This document shows, one piece after another, positions 35,401-49,526 of a stretch of DNA of 64,000 nt. The stretch covers positions 7,316,001 through 7,380,000 of the forward strand of contig NC_065406.1 of assembly GCF_024362695.1 (NCBI RefSeq), read 5' to 3'. The position numbers and the translations under genes were made by a program. The stretch is from Pectinophora gossypiella. Taxonomy: Eukaryota > Arthropoda > Insecta > Lepidoptera > Gelechiidae. The notes below the pieces were generated by a model that did not search any database, was not told the DNA's origin, and worked only from the letters and a program-made list of their open reading frames with translations. Each line of letters opens with the position of its first letter. The stretch's first letter is position 1.

Positions 35401-35631
35401 GGCGTCAATTGTCATATTCCAATAAAAGATTCATGGGAAAGTAGTTCCTATACAGTCATTCTTTAATAAATTGTTTTTTTGTATTACTTGCTTCAAGTTA
35501 TGATACTAACTCTAACCACTTTCAGTACTAAAGAGTTCTGCAAAGCTTGCAAGTATACATAGAGCAAATATCTTTAAGTTAGTTTTATAACAGAGAGCGA
35601 TCAATAAATAATTTGATATTCGTAATATTCA

Positions 35632-35698
35632 TAACATAAACGGCCTATATACGTCCCACTGCTGGGCACAGGCCTCCCCTCAATCAACCGGAGGGGAT
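35632..35698 (-). mobile_element. SINE 3' end fragment
   Basis: GGCCTATATACGTCCCACTG then CTGGGCACAGGCCTCCCCTC is the reverse complement of the common SINE 3' body. Only the terminal part remains. Confidence 0.75.
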
Positions 35699-36624
35699 AA
35701 TATTCATAATTACCTAGTAAATGTAAATTGTTACTGGCAATAAATTTATTTGATTTTTATTCTTAAATGTAATGAATTCTACTACCTTAAATGTTATGCC
35801 ATGTTTATGATCACTCTATAGAATTAACCTCCCAAGTTCTGCGAAGAGATGCCAGTTTGCGCTGACTGTGTGTCTTGGTGAAAAACTTAAATTATGTTTC
35901 ATTTAAACATTATTTTGTATTAAGTTTCTGTAGTTGACAATGTCAGTGTGTAAACCTGAGGTCTAAACCAATCTAAACTGTACATTTTTACAAATAAATA
36001 GACAAAAATACGTAGGTATGTATATATAAATATCATAAAAGTACAAACTGGCAGTTCAGCAGTGTTTAAGTGAAGAAATTACCTTGAGCGATAGTATCTG
36101 TATACATTAGTAAAGTTCTGTATTTGTTATCCCCTTTACCAGCACCGGCGCCATAAAATATAACGCATTGTATCCCATTTTCATAACACCTGTTTTATAA
36201 CACATTACGCGTACGTAAATGACTCAACAACGCCATCATAATGCACCGTACACACCACCAACTGAGTGCATAGGAATGATCTACACTCGAATAAACGTAG
36301 CTGGAACGGTGATAAGATCATGTGATATAAACTTCTTTTATACGCCATTAACAACAGTTACCTACTACGTGGTTGTTTAATGTCACAGCGGCTTGCATTG
36401 CTTTTAATGAAACCACAGTTCTAAGAACGGGGAGCGTTTAGAAGCGCACGCGCCAGTGGTGACTGCTAAGCCTACATGCTTCGCAATACTCCCTGGACAG
36501 AGTAGCTAATGGTGCGTCCCTTGGCATGGTTTCTGTTTACATAGTACTTACACATATTCTAACAATAATGTTCCTAGCTAGGTGGTCTAATTGCTTTATA
36601 TTATTTAAATGATTTTTTTTATTT

Positions 36625-36785
36625 TATGTAGTAATATACTACTCTGGGCGCCATCCCACTTGCGTCAGACAGAGTACTGCGGGGCGGAAGGCAAGAGGGA
36701 AACCACTGCCCTATTTTTCCCTAAACAAGTAGCATAGAAAATGCTGCACCAAGAGCGTGGCTCTTAAATTGATGATGACGATGAA
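36625..36785. repeat. Dispersed repeat fragment, SINE-like with GAT-rich tail
   Basis: The block GGGCGCCATCCCACTTGCGT, then CAGACAGAGTACTGCGGGGC and AAACCACTGCCCTATTTTTC, ends in a short GATGATGACGATG tail, as retroposed short elements in Lepidoptera often do. It was recognised by style rather than by a second copy in this window. Confidence 0.45.
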
Positions 36786-38945
36786 AGTAATATAAATAAT
36801 AATTTTCCGGCTCTACAACAATTAGATCAATGGTAGTTTCGTACGTATGTTATGTCAGTGAATCAGGTCAACTTAACATGTATTTTTATTACCTGTGACA
36901 GGTCGCAGATTGTGATCACCACCAACCGTCATAAACGTAACGTAATACAAATAAGTTCCTTAACAAAATAAAAAATAATATTATATATCAAATAATTCCA
37001 TATTGTTAATGAAAACTGTAAGTGTATTCTACATTGTAATGAGAGTTTAAACAACCGTTTCAAAGTCGAAGCAGTATTCTTATTCTATTAGTTCAATCTA
37101 GACGGGAATTAAGTGCTATAATTGCTTCTCTGAGAATGTGTAACGGATTTTTCTTTGTTCCAAAAAGTCAATGAAGTCACTGCCTTTATGCAATCAGCCT
37201 CTTCACACGCTTTTATTTGGTTACGAGCTGTTTAAAAATAATGTTACTTAATTAATGAATACTTGTTGCATTCTTCATATTCCAGAGGCAATAATTTAAT
37301 TAATATAAAGCATTCCGAGCTGCGCTCGCGGTAAATATCTGAATAATCTAAAGCGACATGGCAGTTAAGTTAATAAAAAGGTAACTTGCTGATCTAGTAA
37401 ATAATCAGCATTATCAGTGAGGTCTCACGCACATAGAGCGGCTGTACAGCGGCCACAAAGTCGTTATCATACGACGAAATACTAAACTCTAGCGGTTTCA
37501 GCTTTTCGTATGAGAGTGACCGACATTGGTGTGATTATTATCATGATGCCGCGCTTTTTCCCCGCGATCTTATCTGCCGCCAATAAACCGTCCAACATGG
37601 AAGTGGTCCGTTAGCATTCTTTTTGCAAACAACTGGCGACGACACGCCTCGATACGCTATTATACCAAATTTTACGCCTATAATTGCAAATTAGATGTAG
37701 ATAGGTATGTAACACAATAGTAAGCTGCAGTAGGTTAACGATACCCCATTTTCCTTATAAGGTTTCCTGCTTTTTTGGAACGCTAAGTCGGATCTGGTCG
37801 TTTAAAATGCTACGTTTTTATACTTATACGCGACTACAGTAAGAATAAGAAGCTGTGAGAAAGTCTTCTTTCAAAGACAAACAATAGTATCTACAAAGAT
37901 GGCAAAATGTAGGTAACAGGATTATGAAAGTTAGAATATTGCGACCCACATATAGGTAAAGTGTGTATTGTGCGCGTAGCAAGTAACGCGTTGATGTCTA
38001 AAGTACGCATGCGCGTTGCGTAGACCGCGCTTCACAGTAAAATTATAAAAAGTTTTAAAGCTTTCTATTTCAACTAAAATCGCTATTTAATACTCTTACT
38101 TTCTATAAAATCTCCCCAAGTTTACGTGTCTATTTTTATTGATTCCACAACACAATGATAGAAAGTTTGTGTGCAATTTGGCAATTCCGCATCTAGACTC
38201 GAATTAAAAATAAACAAAGATTTCACCAATAAATGCGGAGAACAATGCTCAATTTTATAAATAGTACGAAACTTAAGTATTATTATTTCCGATATTATAA
38301 TGCACATTTATAATGCGAACTTGAATCTGTGTTTAAGCTATGAACATTTTACCTCGGATGGAATTTCAATACACAGAAGCAGCTATCTACGAGTACATTT
38401 CAATTTCAGTAACACTGAACCCCACCTATGTAAGCCTAGGGAGCTAACGGACTCTACCATTTACTAATACAATTTCGAAACTGCTCCAAAAATTCAATTG
38501 TACGACAAATTCGTGCTATAGAGAGTGGCGTTCGTCTAAAAAATGTCCAAAAATGAGTTGGCAAAGCGTGACTGTTGAGAACAGCGCGACCGTTGACTGC
38601 GTGGATAATGTCGTCTCATTGTCTCCTCTTGAGAACGACTTAGCCTTAGCTCCCAACCGTTCGCAGCCACGGTCACTAGTACCAGGATCACATAGACAAG
38701 AGACTATTAATAAGAACTCTTGTCAAAGTTACTTATTAGTAAAGTATTAGTACTTCCATCCTTAGAATACCCAATTCTTAGTAAAGAGAGTAGTGAAATT
38801 GTAAACTAAGTAGGTATGTTAATTTACACATAATGTTTATAGACTATAGACGTTTTAAACTTTCATTGGACATGAGATAATAATAAAAAGTTCAATCAAC
38901 TAACAACAATGTATCTTTAGAAGCTTTTCACGTACTTCCAGACGT
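36786..38945. other. Intronic DNA, no gene recognised
   Basis: No repeat family or exon was recognised. Local GC-richer patches occur, for example GCGCATGCGCGTTGCG-like sequence near 38010. Confidence 0.45.
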
Positions 38946-39110
38946 AACGTGTACGAGCATTAATAGGTATGTATACACTTTGGTACCATATCACATTAAC
39001 TTTTTTGACAAATTGAACTGCAAGTCTCACTATATGTCAAATATATTTTAAATATATTTATTAGTGCGACAGAGTCCTAAAGTGGGTACATTATATTGCT
39101 CGTGACTGTA
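38946..39110. mobile_element. TA-flanked MITE copy, with internal AT expansion
   Basis: It shares ACGAGCATTAATAGG at the left and ATTGCTCGTGACTGTA at the right, plus the interior ACCATATCACATTAACTTTT and GACAGAGTCCTAAAGTGGGT. An extra AT-rich stretch (about 39046-39064) is absent from the sister copies. The left terminus is degraded. Confidence 0.8.
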
Positions 39111-40854
39111 CCCAGACGTCCTTTACAAAGAAAATATTTGATCGACAGGGTTTTTGTCAAGATTTGAAAGTCGAACAATGTAGGTTGAGCGTATCCTAGT
39201 TAGGATAGTGAAGGGCGGAAGCGGGATCAGTGAGGCAATCCCAATAGCAGAGGGAGGGGGGTCCGAGGTCGCCGACCGACGCGCACGACGTCCACACAAT
39301 TATTATGCAATAAAAAATAAACAACGACTAGACCCAACCGCGGACAGGACTACTTCATCCAACACCGACTGTAAATTCCCCCGCTTAGTGTTATACGTCT
39401 TACAGATTTATAACTCACAGCTCCATAAACATTAATCTAAGTTTTTTATTGTCTACCGTTTTGTTTATCGACAGAAACAATGACGGTCACGATGTAAAAC
39501 TGTTATTAATTGGACTCAATGAATGAAAGCAGACAACGTGTCTTATTCATTCACTACATTTGACAGCTATTTAGCGAACACCGTGTGCTATTTTATCAGC
39601 AACACCTGTTTAAAAACTTGTTACACGTTCTAGATATCCGTATCTAATATAGTATTGGCAATAACACTTCGCGACCGCTCGCGGCCGATGCCGCGCCGCG
39701 CCGGTGAGACGAAACAAAAGCATAACGGACACCCGTCACCGGTTCCACCTTATTTGCATCTCAAACAAAACAAACACGGCTATTATCTGTTACATCACCG
39801 GACTCGGCCCATCAACAAGCATTACGACGATTATCATACGTGATACAGATGTCAATGTCAACATACATCAAACCCGATTTGGCTGTGTAATAATTGTACC
39901 TCCGTGCACTTGACCGGATATAAACGCGTTTGAACACAGCTACCGATCTAGCTGAGTGTACCTAATAATGACATAATAATGACTTCAGCGTTGAGCCTCT
40001 TTCCTACGTTTTATATTGTTTGCAGATTAAAACATGCGCATCGCTTGTATCTACTACGCAATTCAATAACATTTTCAATAATATCTTAATTATTGTAACG
40101 AGCATGCCCATTGAATTTTATGATAGTCGTAGTTGCCTTTAATAGCGAGTTCACTTTAACAAATGCAGTTTGATCTGATCGCACTGCAATATTGGCGTAT
40201 TTATAACTGCTCAAAGTACATGTATCATCCGACTATTGTAATTTTTTAACAATCAATTACATTTATACACTTTCAAGGGATCTATACTTTATTCTGAAAA
40301 GGGCAAATTCCGATAATATCCGAATCCAAAGCGGAATCATTTAAATTAAATTGTACGTACTTCATGACAAATATTTCTCTACGCTTATTACAGTACAGTT
40401 AAAATATAGCGTTACGTTGACTTTACTTTTCAAACAAGTATGAAATAACTATTGGGGTAAACGTGTTCTTAAGCGGACATCGTGGCTCGGTAAACATGTA
40501 TGAGTAATCTGTGTCCTCTTCGCATAGAGCGATTGATAGCAACTGGATAGCGAATTACGATAAGGTATATCGTTTTTGTAGCGTCTGGAAGTGATCAAAT
40601 AATATTTTTTTTCTACGACTGATGACAAAAAGTTCAAAGCAGAATATTCCTAGTTACTATTGTTGATAAATGTGACAGGTATCACGGTGAGTTTGTAGTG
40701 TGAGAAGTTCCGGATGGCTGAAGTCGTCGACTTTCACGGTCTACCTGCTTCGGTCTGAGGACTTCTAAAGTGATAGACATAAGTCCCTAGAATAGGGCGC
40801 TTCTAGCTTTAAAGTACAAATATTTTCCATACAGTCTTACTGTACAGTAAGACC

Positions 40855-41002
40855 GTACGGTCACGAGCATTAATATGTATACACTTTAGTACCATGTCAC
40901 ATTAACTTTTTTAACAAGTTGAACCGTAAGTCTCATTAAATGTCAAATATGATAGTGCGACAGGGTTCTAAAGTAGGTACATGATATTGCTCATGACTGT
41001 AC
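40855..41002. mobile_element. TA-flanked MITE copy, best-preserved ends
   Basis: The left end TACGGTCACGAGCATTAATA matches the reverse complement of the right end, TACAGTCATGAGCAATATCA. TA dinucleotides flank both ends. Interior blocks are shared with the copies at 11.6 and 38.9 kb. Confidence 0.85.
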
Positions 41003-43201
41003 AGATACCATAAATAAGGTAGCATTATTATACATGGTCAGAAAGCGTTTGTTGATCGAAATTGATATAACAGTAGTCTTAAAAGACTACATACACATAC
41101 CATAGAGTTTTGTTGTTTCTGCCAAACTCAAAGGAGATTCAACTTGACTATTGTGAGTCGCTAACGCCAATTGGCAGTCACGTTCACCTGCCGCAGAGCA
41201 CCCAGCCGATGGAATCCGAGGGCTGAACGTCACGCGTCAATGTACCGACATCGTTCTCATACGCGATGCACCAACGCCTCTCCCGCATGCGCTCACACGA
41301 GCGTCACACTACCCTACATATTGTGACACTGATCGCATTGAAACGCACTTAATGCTCATTACTAATAAACACGCACCAGGAAATAGCCGTAATATAAGCT
41401 TAAAAGCACAATTTGCATTAACTTCGAAACATTGATACAGCCGATCGAATGGCTTTTAACTTTCTTTGCAAATAAAAGCAAAGGCACTCGCGGTCAAGAA
41501 TTGCTCCGATAAAAACACCTCGATACTACTGACCCAGTATCGGATTAAAACAGACATGTAAAACTTTTTATGGCCTAATAATGTTTATTGCCTCACCGGA
41601 AGTAATGTCGACGCGTGAGGAGTGCGGACTTTCTCGCTTATTCACAATTTTAGTGGGTCGCGGCAGACGTGCGAGCACGGCGCACGCGCAGAACCTGGAC
41701 CCGCCAGTGGTAAATCCATTGTACTCCACAATGCGCCCCTGCCTCTCCTAACTACGTGATCTAAACTGTCAGTGAAAGTTACATTCGCCAAGTTTTTGTT
41801 TCCCTGTGAAACGGTCAAAGCGTTGCTTGTAAACAACCTCTTGTTTTTACAAAGAAGATGTTGCACCTATTTGCTTAATGCGAACAAATAAAGCACCATA
41901 CGTAACGGGCGACGCCCACGCGCATGCGTTTTGACGTAAGTACTTCACGGGCTCTTATGTCGTCGGCCGAATCGGGCGGAATGTCAAAAATTTCGTCTAA
42001 CTGTAGTTGCACGAGCGAGGTCGGCTGATGCAAACGATAATGTTCTCGTCGCTTCTTTAAGCGAAGACAACGGAGACAGCACATAAATAAATGCATTAAA
42101 CATTCATGCACCGGATTTGTACAGTTATACCGTAGGTCTTCCAGTTAGTTAGGACTTAGCATGCGTAAATAGTGAATTTATTTGCGTCGTAAACAATATT
42201 TCATTACTCTAGCAGTGACTGCTGGGGAAATTTGATTGGAGTGCTTTCTACAGTTTTACCACCGCCACTGCTCCAACATACTCCACTGACATACTCTTCG
42301 GTTATTGTATCCGCACTCTTCGCTAATATCCATTTGCAAAGCAAAGAAGCACGCACGAAGAATATTAGATAGACAGTTTTACTTAAGTTTAGCTGAAAAT
42401 TATACTGCAAACAAACATGTTTAAATAATATACTTAAACCTGTAAGTAAATAGGTACCTAAATTGAAAATACCACAATAACATACAAATAAAATTAAACG
42501 TAATGTTATTATATTATTACGACAACAAGAACGGTAATCATTTTTATTATTATTACTAAACACGAAATAGCAATATAGTAAAAAGCAATCCATCATACTA
42601 ACGTTGCGGATGCAGTTTTGTTTATCGTAGCGGGAAAATAAACCATTTTTTCCTGTTAGCGGTCCAGTGGCGGGCAAGAGAAGCGTGATTGAATTACACG
42701 GTTATTAGATCACATTCGGCGGTGCGCCCGCGCCGCGCACGTGAGCGCCGCACGCCGCCGCTCATCTGAATAACATCTCCGCAAGTAAAAAAGCTCCCCA
42801 TTGTGCACAAATTTTTGCCGTCATTGCCTCACGATGTTACCGCTCCTCACTAAATGACTGTCCTAATCTAATATTTCCCGGTTTCTGTGTTCATTTATTT
42901 TACTAGCTACTTTACACGTAATTTGTATTCGTGTGTGAACGTCCATAAATATTTAAATTACATTCGACCTCTGCACGTAGGTGTCGAACATTACTTCTTC
43001 ATAAAACAAGGAAAATAAGAAAGGTACATTACATGGCACTTTTTCAAGCAAATATTAATCCCACAACATACTTTCTAACGTTATTTTTGTCTGAAACATG
43101 AGCAATTTTCGATCACGTACAAAAGCAAATGAAGGTTTTTGTGCACTTTTATCAAAAGCTGGCGAGTTTAGACCAATTCGGTACAGTAATCGGTACTTAC
43201 A

Positions 43202-43390
43202 TACATACATACATAAACTCACGCCCGTAATCCCTAATGGGGTGGGCAGAGCCACAAGTAATCAAAGACAACTTGCAGCCACTGTTGATACGAAGTCCAA
43301 AGATGGATATGATGAACCTTATGGTGATAAGGGATCAGCCTATCGCCCATAACATTAGTCCATCATGTTAGAGGACACAATCCCAATCAC
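43202..43390 (-). mobile_element. 5'-truncated RTE-like retroposon end with 14-bp target duplication
   Basis: AATCGGTACTTACA at 43188-43201 is repeated exactly at 43391-43404. On the minus strand the insert ends with GCCCACCCCATTAGGGATTA, GGGCGTGAGTTTATG and a TATG repeat tail. That resembles the 3' end of RTE-clade elements or their SINE partners in Lepidoptera, from memory and unchecked. No coding sequence is present. Confidence 0.85.
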
Positions 43391-43404
43391 AATCGGTACT
43401 TACA

Positions 43405-46400
43405 ATCAATTATGGCGTGAGTGTTCGATACGAGATGTATTATTATTTTATATAACTGTATGTGAGAGGTGTAATGAGCCTCGGCAAAAATCAAATAAAA
43501 TGCGAGACATTACGGAATCGTACGAGGCTTGTGGGTCGGCGCGGGCGCAGCGCAGAGAGGGCAGTAGGTCGAGGGGAAAGTAGTGGGGCCTATGTACGCG
43601 CACGGTGCATACCGGCAATTACACCCAACCACGCCGATACAATATGTCGCTGTCACTAACCGATTTAGAAATCGCATGTCACACCTAATCGCTACCTTGA
43701 CCATCAGCAAAGATTTAATAAACAAGCGTCGCGAAGATAAGTCTCAGGCACTTTCTTCAAATTTAATAACGCGAACAAGACTTAAATATCGTACCTACAA
43801 ACGTTAGGTATACTTTTAGGGCAGGCAGGCTTTCAAGGCCCTAGAAAGGAATTTTGCTTTTCGTAGTTTCATAATTATTTAGCATTACATTACCAACCCC
43901 CACAATCACTTAGTGCGTAGGTATGTTCTTAAGAATATAATCAGCATAAAAGATTCTACTTAGGTTTTTCTTTTATGATATAATTACGTTTACAATTAAA
44001 ATGGCATAAAGAGTACGAGTAAAAGAGTAACTTAAAGTATTCTACCACGAACTCAAAACGAGGTAAGTAAAACGATATCGTCGTATATTATTATCTCATT
44101 AGTACCTATTAAAAGTGAATTTTTATCTGCGAACTTTGTCATAAAGTATATATGATAATCACATGTAAATATTAACTGACTCTTTACTGGTTTAAAATAA
44201 AGACTGACATTAACTAGTCGTTGAATCATGTTCGGTATAATTGTGTATTTAAAGTGTAATTTATGTCCTAGAAACTGACAGGGATCACGTAGTCTGGTAT
44301 AACGTTATAGATGTATTTATGAGCTTTAGGTTGATAACATATGACTATAAAGCTATGTAAATATATTTGTCTATACGTACACGTATCCTATATATTACAT
44401 GTCAACAAACGAATAATTGGTTACGATATAGATTTGATGTTTTATGGTACTTACTACCTATTCCATGGAGATTATGAACACGAGTGTATAGGTAGGTACA
44501 CTAACTATTAAATATATAAAACTTTGATGATTATTCCACTTACAGTATTGTTTATGGTGAGTGTCTATCAAAGATAATGCATAATATTCGTTTCAAAAAG
44601 CTTAAGCGGAGCACCACTTTATCGATGACATTCAAAGGTTTAAATACCCTTTATCATTAGAATAACTTTAAACGTGGCAGTGATGGGTAAAGGCGTCATT
44701 GCTTAAAAGAGTTTGTTCCGGAACAGAACGTCGAGAGACGACCATAAAAATCGTGTTTCATACTATTGAAGTATATGTTACCTTCATTGGTTTCATTATG
44801 TCACAAAATCTTAGCTTTGAGCTTTGAACGGGCAATCGTAATGCAAAAAATGTGGTAGAATGTTGTATTATTTAGTGTCGTATTGTTAGTTATTCGAATA
44901 GTCTCACATCGTAAAGAAGAATGTGTGTAAAATATGTGGAAAAAAAGTATGAGAAAAATAATGTGTCAATTTGAAGTGATTTCAGCTTCTTGATGCGATC
45001 CCGGAGTTACTAATCGTAGGATCTCATGTCTAAAAAATTGAACATTTTCCTTTGACTTAGAAGATAAAGTGTAATAAGACGTGCTTATTTAATTGACAGA
45101 GATTGATAGACCGGGCTAAGATTATGTATGTAAAACTTTAGTAGCACCTACCATAAAAAGCGACACTGGTTACTCCCGCTTGGTACCCGCAATCGCAGAG
45201 TGATATTATGACAGCGCTGTCGGCATCTGAACGAATCTGACGACTATTCGCGATAGCTCATCAATCAATCAACTATGATGAACGTGAATAACACAACGAG
45301 CAATTAATCTTTTAAACAATTTGTTGGTAAAAACAAACTATGAGAGCGAAGACCTTATTGACGCAAGAACTGGTAGGTCCGGGAAGGGTCATAGAGTCGC
45401 CATCTCATCTATCTCTCCATTGATAGATTAAGAAAATTATAGTGACGGATATGCTAATTTTATAGTAGTAAAATGAAACAGAATACGTGTACCCTCATAC
45501 GGAACAAAAATAGAAAGTATGTGTCTTTCTAGATACTTTTTACGAGTATTTTAAACACTATCTCGATGCCCTTATTCGCAAACCAAATAAAATACAGTGC
45601 ACGCCGCGATACCATTCAGTAAGTATCCAAATAACTTTTAAAGAATTTCTGAAGATCTTTGCCAGAGTATACAAACGGCATTTAAAAAAAATACATTCGT
45701 AAAAAACATTTTGTCACAAAAAGAAGCTCGAACTAATCGCGCGCCATCTTTACGACTACCTCGAAAAAGTATAAAGATTAGAAGACAGATAAGTTTATTT
45801 TCTAACATTTAACCTAAAACATTCCGTATTCAATACTATCGATGGTAATCTATAATTGAGTGTAAAGAAAAAAAACCGCGAAGTTGTTAATGCATAATCG
45901 CATATTGGGTGATTCATAATCAATTAGGTATTCATATGTGAATTGGGCGGGCCGGGCGGGGCAGGCACACCCGGTCAAGGCCGTGTGCACTTGACGGCAA
46001 AATCTCGTAAGGTTACTATACGTATGTGGTTATCATTAACATATTTTTTTCGCTGTCAACATCCGCAGTGGAAGACGGTTACAGTTAGGTCTCTTGAAAT
46101 GAATTTAAACTTTTTGACTTTTGTGAGATTTTATTTTATTGACACATTACTTTTATAACATTTTTCGGATTGTCGATTGAAAATAGTCTTGTTGTAGGAA
46201 TCTAGAGTTTAATAAGTGACCTAACCTCGTGTTACATACAATAGTTACTTAATACATAACATAATATGCAAATTTCCTTACTTATAGACTCAGCAATAGA
46301 ATGTTGGAGCAAGTATACGGTACCAATCCATGGATTCCATGGATTTTGTCCTTTTTTTAAATCTACTGCGTCATCGCGACCCATTCGGCCATTGATCTTG

Positions 46401-49299
46401 TTTCGCGCTCCTCTTATTATTACCAATTATTCGCGTCCAACAACGCTAAAAACTGGTTAATTTAAAATCTGCGATTTACAGTTTTATTACTCAACTATAG
46501 GGACCGCCCGCGATTTTGTATCATAGATCCTAGTGCTATAAAATAGATGTTTTTAGATATTTTTATTATTTTTATAGCACTTTCTGGTGCTTTAAAAAAA
46601 AGAGTAAGTATTTTAGAATTTAAGAAAATATTATAATTCCTTAGTCAGCTTACCCCGATAGGCGTGAATTTCTAAGCGTTTTCGTGTTTCTATAAATCCC
46701 GTCCGACTATTTCCTTATCTTAGAGAACTCTTATTACATGTACTATATATATAGATGTATTATATAGATGTAAGTATATATCTGTGACAATAGTATGATA
46801 TAACTAATAGCAATTTCGAACTTCCTTTTTTCTTTATAATTTCCTTACTAACATTTATAACGATTATTCTAAATCCAAATAACACTAAAGTAAATAAGTG
46901 TAGTTTCTATTCTATTCTATAAAGTTTACATTAGTTTTTTAACAAGACTTAAGCGTTCTTCCGATAGCATCCACTACTTGGAAGAAATCTATACTTGGTA
47001 ATTAGGAAGATAAGATCAAAGTGATTATTATAAAAGATATACAATTTTATATTTCATTTTATACTTCCTCTGTATTTTTTTTTATTCAAAAGAGACTAGC
47101 GTTTAATTATATAGTACTGGTCCTACTTAACATATAGCAATAAGCAAGCAAATAATATTATGGCGTAACTAAACACTACGCTACAAAAGCTTACAACCTG
47201 ACTGTTCATTGAAAAGTAATACCTACCGTGATTTTATAAAATTATGTTCGGAATTTCAATAGGGTCTCTACATATTTTCTCCCTACCATAGAGTTTGTTG
47301 GAGCTGTTGAAGATGTTCTAAAATTATAGTATAATTATTTTTATTCCACCTCTACCGTTCTACCTTTCACATAATGGAGCATAATAAACGTCAGTCGATT
47401 TAGTTGTAACTTCTGAAGTTGAACGTCAATTTTTACAAGCTTTTATTATTTATGCACTCCTACTGCAAGTAATATTCTTTTGAATGGCACGAGAAAAAAG
47501 GCGCTTCCATTTGCAATTCTTCGTATTCAAGACTTGTAATTATTCAGGGTAGTAATTTTAAATCCTTTTCTGGCTTAGGTTGCATAAAACTGCAGGACTA
47601 GTCTGTAAAGCTGAGGGATATTAAATTTTTAATAACGAGTATCCTGCAGCCACGGCGCCTTAGAACCAGTTTCCAACAAGGCTTAGGCCGGGAATAGTGT
47701 GTTTAGTTTCCAATGTCTTTAATCTATCGAAAGCTAATTAATACGCATTAAATGACCATTAGAATAATACAAAGAAATACGTGTATGGCATAGAATAGGA
47801 CTGGTTTCAAAAGCGTGTCCGTTTTATTTGAAGCCTCCGTTGTAGACCGTAAATCAACTCGATGTCATAACAAGTTTAGATAGGGAATGTGCCCTAGGCC
47901 GCGGCAAGATAATATCTAGGTTTAAACAACGAAGCTAGTTATAGAAATAAGTAGATTCAACTCGTGGCTTTATTGTTTCAAATAGTAGTTTAAGTATGGA
48001 AGGTCCTCCGAGTACATATTTAAGCGCAGCGCCGGCGCTCCCTGATTTGAAATATAATTGGCAGTCCGTTTAGGTTGGAACAAAAAGCTAGAGACCACAA
48101 CAGTGGGCGCGAGTATCTCACGCGAGTGCATATAATGGAGGAGGCAGTCTCCGTAATTCAGCCGTAATGACGGCAATCATTTTATCATCTTCGTACCAAT
48201 GACGTGGGTTTGCCTAGCCATCGCATTGGCTACGTGGGCACCGTGCGAATAAAACTTATGGCATCGGGGGTAATTTAGAAAATGTAAGAGTTACTGCACC
48301 AATGCATCGCGGAGGTATCTTAGGGTTCGCCGGCACTCCTCCTTCGTTTACCACGTTTAAACCGTACTTTCTAAGCGGTAGGGTACAAGAGTGTTTTCTC
48401 GACGCGACTGTACCGAGTTGAAGGTAGGTTAATCACCCTAAAGGCTAGTATCATTTGCCGTGCTGACCCAGCAAGCCATGTAATTATAGAATTCAACTTT
48501 ACTAGACATTTTTCAAAGTACTTACTTTTTTTTCAACTACCCACATAAAATGTTTTCCTAAAAATATGTTTCTGAGTAATTATGCATTGTTTTGAATAAA
48601 TGTAATTCCTATGTTGTCGAGTTTTTACAAAAAATTATCACAATAAATAATAAAGTGTTTCCGTTACATGTCCAAGAATAGTTGTTCTAAGCAAGTTGTT
48701 AATTGGAGGTGGTTGACCACTCAGACAATGGCGTTGTCATCGCCATACCCCAGCGAGACTAGAATAAATATTACCCAACGCAAATAATGTATTAAAATAT
48801 GGTAATCTGCTAAGATATGCGGTAATCTAACATGCATATTAATCATAACATCCTGTCATTACTATCAGTTGATCGGTAGATGTGTTTCTTTTGCTTATAA
48901 GCAAACCATAAACTAGATGTATAGTTAAAAAGTAAATTAATTCGATTTAAAAAATAATTTTACTATTATTGTAATTTAATGCACATAATAATCTAAAATT
49001 TTCCCATAATATGTATTTAATACATTATAGTTAGTAAAGTTTCAAACCTGATAACTTATGTTGAAAAAGTGTTAATCTACGGTCATAATAAGTTTGCTTT
49101 AAGAGTTACCTCGCAAAGGATACAGCGTGAAGTTAGGAAAGTTATAATGCAAAAGTTAGAAAGTTTATTCAAGGTAAACTTTTAAGCTACTTTACCCAAA
49201 GTAACTTCATACAATTAGTAATTAATGCATGCATTACAGTACTTGTAAATACTCCTAAACTACTTTTCATAAATTAGAAATAGTTAGCACATAATATAC
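43405..49299. other. Long AT-rich intronic stretch, few recognisable elements
   Basis: No exon, SINE, LINE or MITE was recognised over almost 6 kb. A perfect 12-bp inverted repeat, AGTGCTATAAAA at 46532-46543 and TTTTATAGCACT at 46570-46581, is the only structure noted. Small GC-rich patches lie near 43540 and 45945. Confidence 0.45.
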
Positions 49300-49526
49300 C
49301 TGAGTTCTGCTGCAACTTCTTTTACAACTAATTCACGAGAAATGTTCAACAGTTTACACGAAACTGAACCTGGTCCGGATACAGCACAACGCGAGCACTG
49401 GAGCCTCACGAGAGGGTGGAGAGTACGGAGGGTGAGGGTGACGAAGACGAGAGTACGAGAGTATCGCGGGCGCCGGCGCGGGCCTGATCGCCGGACAGAC
49501 AGTCGTCCAGGCGTCTCAAACGGAAT
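49300..49526 (-). other. Probable first exon (5' UTR) of the PAN gene
   Basis: This moderately GC-rich segment runs on the minus strand from a predicted start near 49526 to an ACTCAG|GTATAT donor at 49300/49299. It sits just downstream of a TATA box and initiator. The only minus-strand gene detected further along is the PAN gene, 18 kb away at its next exon. An independent minus-strand transcript cannot be excluded. Confidence 0.45.

Noticed and set aside
41875..42111. 78-codon minus frame with an acidic EIFDIPPDSADD stretch
   Set aside because: It briefly suggested a transposase-like acidic N-terminus, but nothing else in the frame or nearby supports a piggyBac-type element.
42204..42677. 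157-codon minus-strand open frame
   Set aside because: The sequence is low-complexity, Leu/Phe/Asn-rich from AT-rich DNA, without domain, good start context or partner exon.
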